The notes: generated by a model from the letters alone, not told the origin. Positions 17,590 to 26,720 are shown, counted from the stretch's first letter. The stretch: 63,223 nt of DNA from Nitrospira sp. (GCA_028819435.1 JAPPLK010000029.1:1-63223), one strand, 5' to 3'. A program made the numbers and translations.

Positions 17590-18732
17590 ATGAGCTATGA
17601 AGACCAATGGCGGACGAACGAGGAACAGCTTCTCCGTGAGACCTGCTCCCTGGGAGAGTTGCTGGAGCAGATCAAGGGACTTTTTTCACCGCTGCTGATC
17701 CGCGACCGGGCATGGGACGGGTTGGTGAAGTGCGCCGGTGCCTTGCCTCCAACGCTGGCAGCCTTCCCGCTTTGGCTGGGGTTTCCACTCAATGAGAGCC
17801 AGGAAGGAACGGAGCTTTGCGTCTCTCTGTTGGGTGGGACCAAGTCGGCAGCGTTCTTCGAGAACAGGAGACGGGCCGAGGACGCGGACCCCGCGACGGC
17901 GAGTATCGCCTTTCTGCTGGGGGAGACCGGACCAAAGGACTCTCCTCTTCGACGCGTGGTGGGCGACAGGGTGTTGCTCGAATACGACGTCGACTCGGGG
18001 AGCCGTCACGGCCCCCAGAACCCGAGGATATCTCTGTACCCCATTCGGCCGACGCTGGCCGGTGACCACGCCGATGGGCGGCTTCAGGATCTCGGTGTGG
18101 CGCTCGACGCGATGACCTCTGCCGTCGGCTGGGAACCGAACGCCGTTGAACGCCGGCAGGTCGAGCGGGCGTACCTGGCGCTGAATCCGGATGCGCGTAT
18201 TGGAGGCATCAGCGCCCTGCCCTCGAGCGGAGGGGGGATTGGGCTTACGACGTTGGGGTTCGTCAAGGCCCGGGATGTCACGGCTTTTCTGGAACGCGCC
18301 GGTTGGCCATGGCAGACTCAGATTGTCGCCAGCATCCTGTCACGTCTCGATCATCGACGCGCCTTGGACGGCGTGCATTTGGGGGTTCAGTTCGCGGTGG
18401 GCGCGGACGGCGTGGGGCCGGCGCTTGAGTTGCATATCTTTTCCCAGAACAGAATGTACGAGCACCAGGGGTGGTTCAAGGACAAGCTGTATTGGTCCTC
18501 CCTCATGGACGGCATATGCCGGGAAGGTTTCGCCGTCCCCGAGAAATTGTCGGAACTGGCCAAATGGTCGTCCGGCGCCAAACCCCTGTTCGGCAGGTCC
18601 GGCCCGTTTGTGGTTCTACAGCGCATCCACCACTTCAAGTTTGTCCTAACCGAGGAGCGGATTCACCAAGTCAAAGGTCATGTCTTCCTGTTGATGTGTT
18701 GTGCGCCGCAAAGCGGGAAATCCACCGGGTAG
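17590..18732 (+). CDS. RiPP-cluster protein of unknown function, paralogue 2 (possible ABBA prenyltransferase-like fold)
   Basis: 380 residues, the same family as 14120-15247. Shared landmarks are LGELLEQIK near the start, LCVSLLG, RVLLEYDVD with ISLYPI, GFVKARDVTAFLERAGWP, GVHLGVQFAVGADGVGPALE, LAKWSSGAKPLFGRSGPF and HHFKFVL near the end. The two copies differ in charged loop residues, so they probably act on different sites or substrates. It is the last gene of the plus arm and overlaps the convergent transporter gene by 62 bases. Function is unknown; prenyltransferase-like activity is a structural guess. Confidence 0.65.
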   Translation: MSYEDQWRTNEEQLLRETCSLGELLEQIKGLFSPLLIRDRAWDGLVKCAGALPPTLAAFPLWLGFPLNESQEGTELCVSLLGGTKSAAFFENRRRAEDADPATASIAFLLGETGPKDSPLRRVVGDRVLLEYDVDSGSRHGPQNPRISLYPIRPTLAGDHADGRLQDLGVALDAMTSAVGWEPNAVERRQVERAYLALNPDARIGGISALPSSGGGIGLTTLGFVKARDVTAFLERAGWPWQTQIVASILSRLDHRRALDGVHLGVQFAVGADGVGPALELHIFSQNRMYEHQGWFKDKLYWSSLMDGICREGFAVPEKLSELAKWSSGAKPLFGRSGPFVVLQRIHHFKFVLTEERIHQVKGHVFLLMCCAPQSGKSTG

Positions 18733-21076
18733 GACGCCGGCCGGTATACCCCGCGAGCTTGCGCCGTCCGGTTCCCGGGTCGTTGTGGTGCCGGTCCACG
18801 GCCATCAGCAGGGGCGGAAGGAGCAGGAAATCGGCGACCAGCGCGAGTGCGATAACCACTGCGGTGAGTTGCCCCATCTGGGAGGTGGGAAAGAATTCGG
18901 AGAGGGAAAGGACCCAAAAGCCCGACACCAGTATGGCCGTGGTCGTGAACAACGCCTGCCCGACTTTCTGAAACGCATAGCGCACCGCGTCGTCGGGCGC
19001 GAAGCCGCGCTCACGCCGCGCGTGATGGTACTTGCTGAGAAAGTGCACCGTGTCATCCACCACGATTCCGATGGTCATGGCCATGACGACCGACAGCGCA
19101 AGGCCGACTTCTCCCACCGCCAGCCCCCAGATGCCAAACCCCATCACGCCGGGGACAAAGTTGGGCACGAGGCTCACGAAGCCGATCAGGAACGAACGAA
19201 GGGCAACAATGAGAATGACGGAAATGCCGAGAAACGCGATGATGGTTCCGAGCAGCATGGCCCGGATGTTGCGCTCCCCGATATGCGCGAACATCAGCGC
19301 GGGCCCCGAACCTTCAGCCCGGACGACGTGCGGTGCGTTGCCGTCCAGCCACGCCTCCGCGCGCGCGTTCAATTCCAGTACCTCGTGCGTGGAGAGCGTC
19401 TTGGCCGTTACCGTCATGCGCGTTGCCGACTTTGAAACGTCGATCTGGTTGTTGAGATCGAGGCCGAAAGGCAGCGAGAGTTCGTAGAGGAGCAAGTATT
19501 GCGAGGCGAGCTCCCGGCTGGCAGGCAGCCGGGAGGCAGCCGGGTCGTCGCCGTGCATGTTCTTGTTGAGCTCACGAAAGGTGTCGCTGATGACCCTGAC
19601 GTGCCGGGTTTCCGGCTGGTCCCTGTACCAATCAGCAAAGGCCGACACGTCCGTGAGGAAGGCGGGCTCGGCGATTCCGCCAGGTCCGGAAGAGACAAGG
19701 GAATATTCGAGTATGGTGTTCCCGCTCAGGTTCTCGTCCAGGAAGTCCATGTCCTGGCGCAGCTCGACGCTCTCATCAAGGAAACGCGACAAGACGTCGT
19801 TTAACTCGTTGCGTGGGACGGCCGTCAGGAGCGTCAGGGCAACTGCTACCGATCCCCACAGCAAAACCGTCCGGTGGCGTATCACAAATTCCGCAATGGT
19901 GGCCATCACCGGGTCGTTGTGTTGCTTGGCCACCGGCGCGCGTACGGGGAGAAGCGCAAGCAGCGCCGGCAGGAACGTGACCGAGAGAATAAACGAGACG
20001 ACCACACCAAGCGCAACGAGCGTTCCGAGGTGACGGTACGGAGGGACATCTGAGAAATTCATGGTCAGGAACCCGAGTGCCGTGGTCAGGCTTGCAAGAA
20101 CAATCGGACCCAGATTGACACCGATGGATTCGACGATCGCCGCGCGTTTCGAATCTCCGGCCCCCAGGCGCTGCCGTAAAGTGACCAGGATATGCACGCA
20201 GTTGGCCACGGCAATTGTCAGGACGATGGTCGGGGTTGCTGCCGTGCTGGTTGTGAGGGGCAAACCGGCCCAGCCGCCCAGTCCCATCGTCGCGAAAACC
20301 GAGAAGACGATGACGAGGCCTGTCGCCGCGACGCTGGCGAGCCCTCGGATCAGGACACCGAGAATCAGCGCCATGATCGCCAAGCTCGCAGGCAGGACGG
20401 TCCTTGTGGCGGTCGCCATGGCTTCTGAAAAGGCATGGTTCAGAATCACGGTCCCGACCAAACGGAGATCGACGCCCGTAAACCGGTCTTCCGCCTCGGC
20501 GGCGAGACCGCGCGCGAATTCGGCAACCTCGGAAATCCTGACCGCATCGTCTTCCTCGGGTAGCTTCACGGTGACGTTGACTCCGCTCACACTGCCGTCC
20601 CTGGCCACGAGGTTACCCGCAAGCCGCTGGTCGGTCAGGGCCGTTGCGCGTATCCGGGCGCGTTCCTTCGCGTCGCCAAGTTTCGCCGGGTCCACAAGGT
20701 CGCGCACGGACAGTTCGTCGCCGTCCGCCTTCGTGTGTTGGAAGTTCGTGATTGAATCGACTCGCGTCGAGTACGGTGTCTGCCATGCGCGATCGGTCAG
20801 CCAGATCGTCGCCGCGAGGGCCTGTTCCGACGTGACGTCACGATCTTCCGGAACGATCATGAAGAGGACGTTGTCGCTCTTCTCGTAGGTATTTTCCAGT
20901 GATTGAAACGCGAGGAACTGAGGATTATCCTCGCTGAAGAACATCCGGTAGTTTGTCGAGGACTTGAGGAACAGGATGCCGCCGGCAGACACGGCGACCA
21001 GGATAAGCGTTACTGCGATGATCAGCCAGCACGCCTCAACCACCCACTCGGCGAATCGTGTTTTGAAATGGCGCAT
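18671..21076 (-). CDS. MMPL/RND-family transporter
   Basis: About 801 residues. Two copies of the RND-superfamily unit are seen: a membrane helix near the N-terminus (CWLIIAVTLILVAVSAGGIL), a large periplasmic loop, then a helix bundle (ASLAIMALILGVLIRGLASV to FLPALLALLPV), repeated in the second half (LIGFVSLVPNFVPGVMGFGI, then GIVVDDTVHFLSKYHHARRE). The last motif, with its Asp pair, is typical of MMPL/HpnN-like exporters of lipids or hydrophobic products. ATG 21076 with AAAGG upstream is preferred over 21109. The gene lies behind the RiPP precursor, separated by a strong hairpin, and may export or protect against a hydrophobic product. Confidence 0.85.
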   Translation of the reverse strand: MRHFKTRFAEWVVEACWLIIAVTLILVAVSAGGILFLKSSTNYRMFFSEDNPQFLAFQSLENTYEKSDNVLFMIVPEDRDVTSEQALAATIWLTDRAWQTPYSTRVDSITNFQHTKADGDELSVRDLVDPAKLGDAKERARIRATALTDQRLAGNLVARDGSVSGVNVTVKLPEEDDAVRISEVAEFARGLAAEAEDRFTGVDLRLVGTVILNHAFSEAMATATRTVLPASLAIMALILGVLIRGLASVAATGLVIVFSVFATMGLGGWAGLPLTTSTAATPTIVLTIAVANCVHILVTLRQRLGAGDSKRAAIVESIGVNLGPIVLASLTTALGFLTMNFSDVPPYRHLGTLVALGVVVSFILSVTFLPALLALLPVRAPVAKQHNDPVMATIAEFVIRHRTVLLWGSVAVALTLLTAVPRNELNDVLSRFLDESVELRQDMDFLDENLSGNTILEYSLVSSGPGGIAEPAFLTDVSAFADWYRDQPETRHVRVISDTFRELNKNMHGDDPAASRLPASRELASQYLLLYELSLPFGLDLNNQIDVSKSATRMTVTAKTLSTHEVLELNARAEAWLDGNAPHVVRAEGSGPALMFAHIGERNIRAMLLGTIIAFLGISVILIVALRSFLIGFVSLVPNFVPGVMGFGIWGLAVGEVGLALSVVMAMTIGIVVDDTVHFLSKYHHARRERGFAPDDAVRYAFQKVGQALFTTTAILVSGFWVLSLSEFFPTSQMGQLTAVVIALALVADFLLLPPLLMAVDRHHNDPGTGRRKLAGYTGRRPTRWISRFAAHNTSTGRHDL

Positions 21077-21128
21077 CGCAATGGGCCTTTGATATTGTTG
21101 CCCCCACAATGTGCGAACCCCAAAGTAA

Positions 21129-21159
21129 AACGCCCCAGACTTTTAAAGTCTGGGGCGTT
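21129..21159 (-). terminator. Hairpin terminator or attenuator after the RiPP precursor
   Basis: A perfect inverted repeat with 14-base arms (AACGCCCCAGACTT and its complement) and a three-base loop. On the minus strand it is followed by TTTTACTTT. It begins 39 bases after the precursor stop and lies upstream of the MMPL gene, so it would give more precursor than transporter transcript. A terminator between precursor and downstream genes is usual in RiPP operons. Confidence 0.8.
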
Positions 21160-21197
21160 ACGGTAGCAAGTAAATAAATCAGCAGGTGCCTATTGTG

Positions 21198-21467
21198 TCA
21201 GCAGCAGCAACGACCGGCTGCGATCGCTTCGAGTTGTTCCTCTTCCAGTTGGCCGGGCGGTATTGCCAGATGAATCGTGTTCATGTCGCTCTCATGCACG
21301 TGGATCTGGGTATTCTCGGGAAAGTCAATACCGAATTCCTTTTGGATGGTACTCTTGGGGTCGGAGAGTAGCTGCTTCCGGAATTCCAAGTCTTCAACCG
21401 ACTTGTTTACGAGCTTGCGCTGCATTTCTTCTGCAGACTGCATGGCTGGTTGTGAAAAGGGTTCCAT
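21198..21467 (-). CDS. RiPP precursor peptide with NHLP leader and C-terminal Cys-Cys-Cys core
   Basis: 89 residues. The leader shows the nitrile-hydratase-like pattern: VEDLEFRKQLLSDPKSTIQK (about 24-43), EFGIDFPENTQIHVHESD and NTIHLAIPP (about 63-71), then acidic residues leading to LEAIAAG. After the putative Ala-Gly cleavage site only Arg-Cys-Cys-Cys remains (86-89). Ribosome site GAGGAGG is excellent. The YcaO protein would be expected to turn the cysteines to thiazolines, and the C39 transporter to cleave after Gly85. A four-residue core is far shorter than usual for NHLP peptides. No second precursor was found in the locus. Confidence 0.9.
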   Translation of the reverse strand: MEPFSQPAMQSAEEMQRKLVNKSVEDLEFRKQLLSDPKSTIQKEFGIDFPENTQIHVHESDMNTIHLAIPPGQLEEEQLEAIAAGRCCC

Positions 21468-21514
21468 ATTTAACCTCCTCTTTAAATAACAGAAACAGTG
21501 CCATGTAATGCACT

Positions 21515-21543
21515 AATTTAAATTGGGGGGGGGTGCATGTCAA
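21515..21543 (-). promoter_or_regulatory. Promoter of the precursor gene with a nine-cytosine spacer tract
   Basis: On the minus strand a perfect -35 box TTGACA (21543-21538) is followed by 17 bases that include nine consecutive C (plus-strand G9 at 21525-21533). A -10-like TAAATT (21520-21515) follows, matching 4 of 6 consensus positions. An AT palindrome AATTTAAATT overlaps the -10. The start codon lies about 48 bases downstream. Homopolymer tracts in promoter spacers are known phase-variation switches in other bacteria; here that is inference. Confidence 0.55.
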
Positions 21544-21574
21544 GACTTTTTTTAAGCTCTTTGCCAGGACCCGG

Positions 21575-24487
21575 TTAAGCCATTTGGCGCTTAACCAAGT
21601 CCTGAAAGACGCCTTCGGTTGCCGCCAGTTCCGCATATGACCCTTCCTGGACCACCTTCCCGGACCGCAGCACGTATATGCGATCCACCTGGCGTAGCGT
21701 GGAAAGACGGTGGGCAATAACGATCCGCGTCGAGGTCAGCTTCATGAGGTTAGCCATGATTCTGGATTGGCTGTCGTTATCGAGCCAATTTGTGGCTTCG
21801 TCGAACAGCAAAATCCGGGGATTGTGTATCAACGCGTGGGCGATTGTGATGCGCTGGCTCTCGCCTCCCGACGTGACGCTGGCACTGGTGCCCACGGGCG
21901 TCAACATTTGCATCGGCATCGCCGCGATCTCACGATCGACGACCGCGAGCTTGGCTGCGCGCCACGCATCCTCGACGTTCGCTTCTTCGTAATCTCCGAC
22001 GATGTTGTCCCACAGGTCTTGCGGGTGAAGTTGCACTTTTTGCGGGACTGCGCCGACCTGCCGGCGTACCTGCTTGATATTCAGGTATTTGAGGTCGCGT
22101 CCGTCATAGTACACCGATCCGGCGGACGGTTGCTCCAAACCGAGCGCAAGCCGGAAGAGCGTGCTTTTTCCGCATCCCGACTCACCGACAATGGCAACGA
22201 ACTCGCCGGGACGGACATGAATCGAGACATCGTCCAGGATTAATGGGCCATTGGGGTCGTACTGGAAACTGACGTGGTCGAATACGATTTCGCCGCCCAG
22301 CGTCTTCGCCGGTTCACCGTCGATGCTCGTCTCCGGTAACTCGTTGAGAAACGGCCGGATCTGCTCCAAGGCCGGAATGATGGCCGCAATGGTGCTGAAC
22401 GATGCACCCAGGCGACCCACCCCCGTCAGGAACAACATAAACAAGACGTAGACGACAAAAAAGTCTCCCACCATGATCGTCTCTCGACCCGGAAACGTTG
22501 CCGCCAGAATCAGCACGGCCCCGGCAAGAAGCGGGAGGGCCTTACCGAATGCCTGCAAATGCGTTTCGAAAGTGCCGCGTTGCAACTCCGCGTGCTTCTC
22601 TTCTCGATAGTCGCGTGCCCAGACCGCAAATGCCGACCCTTCCGCGCTTTCGACGCGCAGCGTGGAAATGCCATTGACAAGTTGTAACATCCGGCCCGCC
22701 AAGTGGTGGATGGTCTGGAGTACCCGGCCTTGAGGCGATATTTGTCCCAGGCCAAGGATCACGGTCACGATGAGAGACAGGAGGCCGAAGACGGCGGTGA
22801 TGCCACCCAGTATGGCATCATAGGAGTAAATGAGCACGAACGCGGGCGACAGGAAAACCATCGATAACACGGCGTTGGCGATCGAGCCCTGCATGGTGTC
22901 GCGAAGATGCTGGAACGTCATACCCCGCATGGCGATGTCACCGGCCGAGTAGCGATGAAGGCAACTCAGGGGGAGCCGGAGCAAACGATCCCAGAACGCG
23001 GCTTCAACCCGGGACGTTGCGCGTCCTTCGAGACGCATCAGGGCGGTTCCCCGGAGGACGTGCAGCAGCGCCCCCATCAAGGCGAATGCCACCATTACCG
23101 CGATTCCCGTGTACAACAGGCTGGTTGTCCCAGTGGGGATCACCTCGTCCAGGATGAAACCGACCGTCATGGCAGGCAGCAACATGACCAGGCCACCCAG
23201 CAGCCCGGTCAACATGAAACGCGCGAAGTCGATAGACGCCCCTTTTCTGGCGAGCCGTAACAGGTCGCGCAGCCCAACGCCGCTGGACGGTAGTGGTCCA
23301 TAGAACACCCATGCCTTGTCCCGGAGCGATTTGGCGCGTTCGGCTGTGATCCTGGTCTTGCGGCCGGAGGGATCCACTTCTTGATAGCGTCCTAAGATGC
23401 CCGGTAACAAGGCCACTGGTTGGTTATCGTCCGACCGAAACGTCAACATCGCGCCGTGGTCGCCGATCCACCACCTGTCCTCATGGGCGAGCCGTACCCG
23501 GCGGCCGCGTACGCCGGACGCATCCAGCACGTTGCTGAGAGTCGTCGCAGCATCGGATGTATCTATCTTGGAGGGCCATTTGAAGTCGATTCTCTCATGG
23601 CGACCGATAATCCGCAGGGTTTCGAATAGGGCTGAATCGCTCTCATTATCCGCCCCAGAATCCGACAGGCCATACAGGTTGAACAGTCGACGGCGGGCGC
23701 CTTCCTCATCGCCACGGCGGTTGGTTGCTCTCGCCCGCTCCAGGTTTGCCTGGTCTACGACTGCCAGGCGGCGGTTGAGTCGCTCCAGGGAAAACGCCAC
23801 GGCGTGGAAGTGTGCCAGGGCGGGCAGCAGCAGGCGCTCTTCGGCGAGCGTTTCGGAAGACCGGGCGGAAAACGTCACCTCGTCCGTCAGCGTGAGCCAA
23901 CTGGCTGGCGTGAGCGGTATGGCGCTCACGGTTCCCTCTTTGCCCTCCGCGGGATCAATCAGGCTCATGAACAATCCTGCACTTGGCGGTAATTCCGACA
24001 CCCACACCACTCTATGCTGCGCGGAAAGCGTACCAGTCCTTCCTGCCGTGACCCGTCCGGGTTCAACGAGTACGTCCGGTCGAGGCCGTGGCAGGACGTC
24101 TCGTGACAGCATGGTGGTAACGTCTATGAGCCATGCGTCGACGTGCTCTGCCAATTCCTCATTCCGAACCACAGTCAGGCTGGCGACCGGGAGGCGTTGC
24201 AGCACGGTGCCCGGCAACCCCTTTGCGATCAGGCTGAGGGTCGTGTTTCCCGCCTGTGGTTCGACACCGGGCAGGAGGCGGCCGCAATCGGCGCGTAGCA
24301 GGTGCTGTGGCGCTGATTGCTCCACTCCGTCCCGGTGCTCGACCAGAAACAGGTCAACGGCGCCTTTGTCGATGAACCATACGCATTGCGGATCACTCAT
24401 CTCCAATGGCAAATTGCCGGCGCAGGGCACGGGCACGCCCGATTCAACGGCAACGCGAGCAAGCGAACAGCGTTCCGGAGTCGTCAT
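21575..24487 (-). CDS. NHLM-type ABC transporter, ATP-binding/permease, without peptidase domain
   Basis: 970 residues. The N-terminal third (about 1-390) is a soluble region typical of the second NHLM transporter, with a cyclic-nucleotide-binding-like start. A six-helix membrane domain follows (FMLTGLLGGLVMLLPAMTVG onward), then a nucleotide-binding domain with Walker A GESGCGKST, signature VTSGGESQRITIA and Walker B region ILLFDEATNWLD. The signature serine-glycine-glycine is kept; the NWLD after the Walker B glutamate replaces the common SALD. It probably pairs with the peptidase-bearing transporter four bases upstream to export the RiPP. The precursor gene lies 108 bases downstream with its own promoter. 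Confidence 0.9.
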   Translation of the reverse strand: MTTPERCSLARVAVESGVPVPCAGNLPLEMSDPQCVWFIDKGAVDLFLVEHRDGVEQSAPQHLLRADCGRLLPGVEPQAGNTTLSLIAKGLPGTVLQRLPVASLTVVRNEELAEHVDAWLIDVTTMLSRDVLPRPRPDVLVEPGRVTAGRTGTLSAQHRVVWVSELPPSAGLFMSLIDPAEGKEGTVSAIPLTPASWLTLTDEVTFSARSSETLAEERLLLPALAHFHAVAFSLERLNRRLAVVDQANLERARATNRRGDEEGARRRLFNLYGLSDSGADNESDSALFETLRIIGRHERIDFKWPSKIDTSDAATTLSNVLDASGVRGRRVRLAHEDRWWIGDHGAMLTFRSDDNQPVALLPGILGRYQEVDPSGRKTRITAERAKSLRDKAWVFYGPLPSSGVGLRDLLRLARKGASIDFARFMLTGLLGGLVMLLPAMTVGFILDEVIPTGTTSLLYTGIAVMVAFALMGALLHVLRGTALMRLEGRATSRVEAAFWDRLLRLPLSCLHRYSAGDIAMRGMTFQHLRDTMQGSIANAVLSMVFLSPAFVLIYSYDAILGGITAVFGLLSLIVTVILGLGQISPQGRVLQTIHHLAGRMLQLVNGISTLRVESAEGSAFAVWARDYREEKHAELQRGTFETHLQAFGKALPLLAGAVLILAATFPGRETIMVGDFFVVYVLFMLFLTGVGRLGASFSTIAAIIPALEQIRPFLNELPETSIDGEPAKTLGGEIVFDHVSFQYDPNGPLILDDVSIHVRPGEFVAIVGESGCGKSTLFRLALGLEQPSAGSVYYDGRDLKYLNIKQVRRQVGAVPQKVQLHPQDLWDNIVGDYEEANVEDAWRAAKLAVVDREIAAMPMQMLTPVGTSASVTSGGESQRITIAHALIHNPRILLFDEATNWLDNDSQSRIMANLMKLTSTRIVIAHRLSTLRQVDRIYVLRSGKVVQEGSYAELAATEGVFQDLVKRQMA

Positions 24488-24491
24488 GGAG

Positions 24492-26720
24492 TTAGCCTTC
24501 CCTGACGAGGCGGTAGTACAACCCGGTTTCGTCCGTCACCAGTTCTTCATGGGTGCCGCGCTGCACTTCTACACCCTTGTCGAGAACAATGATCTCATCG
24601 CAATCCCGGACCGTACTCAGTCGGTGCGCGACGATCAGGCAACTGCACCCCCGGCGTCGCAAAGCGTTGTCGACATACTCTTCGGTGATGGCGTCGAGGG
24701 CGCTCGTTGCTTCATCCAGGATGAGTACCGTCGGGTTGCCAGCCAACGCCCGGGCAATTTCCAGCCGTTGCTGCTGGCCTCCGCTGAAATTGCCCCCGTC
24801 TTCCTCAACCGGCGTCGCATACCCGAGGGGGCGGCTGAGAATTTCATCATGGATGCAGGCATCCCGGGCCGCGGCCACAATGTCATCATCGGGAACGGCG
24901 GAGTTCCACAGCGTGATGTTTTCCCTGATGGTGGCGGAGAAGAGGACGCCGTGCTGCTCTACCATCGACAGGGAGCGAGACAGCACTTCTTCGGAAATCT
25001 CCTGTCGCGCATGGCCATCGAACAAGACTTCTCCTGACCAGGGTTGATAGAGGCCGGAGACCAAGCACGACAGCGTTGATTTCCCGGACCCGCTTGGACC
25101 GACCACCGCGACCCGCTGCCCCGGTTTGATGAGCAGGTTGAAACCCTTGATCAACGGCGGCCGGCCCCGGTTGTAACCGAAGGTCACGTTGCGCAGTTCC
25201 ACGTGTCCGGCCAGTCGCAATCGCCCATCGAACGTGGCGATCGCTTCCGATGCTGGGTGCCGATGCGTCAACAATGGCTCTTCGGAGGATTCCATGACGT
25301 CGTCAAGGCGCTGCATATCGGTCTCAAGCGCTTGACGCTCGTCGGCGAACTCGACGAATCGCCCCACGGGTTCCAGGAACATGGTCGCCAGGATGTAGAA
25401 GGCCACCAGTCCACCCAAAGTGAGGTCACCGGTCATGACCCTGTTTGCCCCGAAGGCCAGCACGACTGCGCTGCCCAAAATCATGAACAGGTTTGGCATG
25501 GCCTCGTTGACGTGGCTGAGTTCGGAGAATCGCTGGTATGCGCTCATTTCCCTGGCTTGGTGGCCGCTCCAGCGGGTGAAAAAACTGTCGTCCCCGGCGT
25601 TCATCCGCATGCGGTCCACCTGGTTCAGCATCAACGTGCCGACACCAACCAGCAAACCCTGCTCACTCCGCAATGCATGGCTTTCGTCGGATCGGATGCG
25701 CGTGAGCCCATACACCAGAACCGCGTTCAGCATTGCCAGGCCCAGGACGACCAGCGCCAGCATCGGATCGTATGCCACCATGACGGCCAGAAATACCACA
25801 CTTGTCGCGATTTCTATCATCACGCCGAGAAAATGCTCCGACAAGCCCTTGGCGATCTTGTCGATGGACAACACCCGAACAGTCAATTCGCCGGCTAGCC
25901 GGTGGTTGAAATATGCTACCGGCAGCCACAGCAATTGTGACAGGCAACGATCGCCGGTGATAATTGAAATCTTGATGGACAGGCGCTGCAGACACCACTG
26001 CTTCAGCCACGTGAGTCCGTAAACCAGGGTGGCGGCGGCAGCCAACACTCCGGCTAGCCGCCCCCCCCAAGGCTCATTCTCTCCAAGCACCCGATCCACG
26101 AATATGCCCATTATGGCCGGCGTGACGAGGGCCAGCACGGCCAGCATCAGCCCGCATCCCAGCGCATACGCCAGTGCGCCCCAAGAGCCGCGAAGCCAGA
26201 GCGGGACACGTCGCAGGAGGTTGGGTCGAATGCCCCCCCGCTGGAACTCCGGCACGGGATTGAATTGCAGGACAATACCTGAAAAGCCCGCACTAAACTC
26301 TTCCATGGAGAGCTTGCGGCGTCCCGTAGCCGGGTCGTTGAGATAGAAGTGTTTTCGATCAAAGCCTTCCAGGATCAGGAAGTGGTTGAACTCCCAGAAC
26401 AGAATAAGTGGGAGCGGCAGGTTCCTGAGTTGGCGGCCGTGCGCGCTCCGTCCTTTGCACTCAAGGCCATAGTGCCGGGCGGCCCGTGCGATGCTGGCGG
26501 CCGTGGACCCGTCCCGGCTGACCTCACACTTGTCGCGTAATTCGGTAAGAGGCACCCACCGCCCGAAATAGGCGAGCATGCTGCCAAGGCACGCGGCACC
26601 GCACTCGGTCGCATGCGTTTGCAACAGGAGTGGAGTAGTTGCACGCTGTTTGGCGCGTTCTTTCAAGGGGGTTCTCTGCTTGATTCCGCTGATTCTCTCG
26701 GGGCGGATGAGAACATTCAA
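24492..26720 (-). CDS. NHLM-type peptidase-containing ABC transporter (C39 protease, membrane and ATPase domains)
   Basis: About 742 residues. The C39 cysteine-protease domain shows LLQTHATECGAACLG (oxyanion Gln, catalytic Cys), FNHFLILEGF (catalytic His) and LNDPATGRR (Asp). The membrane domain spans roughly residues 165-450. The ATPase domain has [24 protein letters not shown] and LILDEATSALD, all intact. Such transporters remove the leader after a double-Gly-like motif and export the product. The longest frame starts at GTG 26783 inside the HlyD gene; a TTG at 26720 overlapping the HlyD stop (TTGA) is a better coupled start, though weakly supported. It lies between the HlyD-like gene and the second ABC gene. 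Confidence 0.92.
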   Translation of the reverse strand: MNVLIRPERISGIKQRTPLKERAKQRATTPLLLQTHATECGAACLGSMLAYFGRWVPLTELRDKCEVSRDGSTAASIARAARHYGLECKGRSAHGRQLRNLPLPLILFWEFNHFLILEGFDRKHFYLNDPATGRRKLSMEEFSAGFSGIVLQFNPVPEFQRGGIRPNLLRRVPLWLRGSWGALAYALGCGLMLAVLALVTPAIMGIFVDRVLGENEPWGGRLAGVLAAAATLVYGLTWLKQWCLQRLSIKISIITGDRCLSQLLWLPVAYFNHRLAGELTVRVLSIDKIAKGLSEHFLGVMIEIATSVVFLAVMVAYDPMLALVVLGLAMLNAVLVYGLTRIRSDESHALRSEQGLLVGVGTLMLNQVDRMRMNAGDDSFFTRWSGHQAREMSAYQRFSELSHVNEAMPNLFMILGSAVVLAFGANRVMTGDLTLGGLVAFYILATMFLEPVGRFVEFADERQALETDMQRLDDVMESSEEPLLTHRHPASEAIATFDGRLRLAGHVELRNVTFGYNRGRPPLIKGFNLLIKPGQRVAVVGPSGSGKSTLSCLVSGLYQPWSGEVLFDGHARQEISEEVLSRSLSMVEQHGVLFSATIRENITLWNSAVPDDDIVAAARDACIHDEILSRPLGYATPVEEDGGNFSGGQQQRLEIARALAGNPTVLILDEATSALDAITEEYVDNALRRRGCSCLIVAHRLSTVRDCDEIIVLDKGVEVQRGTHEELVTDETGLYYRLVREG

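Noticed and set aside
11661..18732. Lanthipeptide or PEARL-type locus
   Set aside because: No LanB/LanM or tRNA-dependent ligase domain is present; the YcaO protein explains Cys modification better.
23397..25037. Long plus-strand frame (546 codons) across the two ABC genes
   Set aside because: It is antisense to two clearly real transporters with intact ATPase motifs; its translation is Ser/Arg-rich and has no domain.
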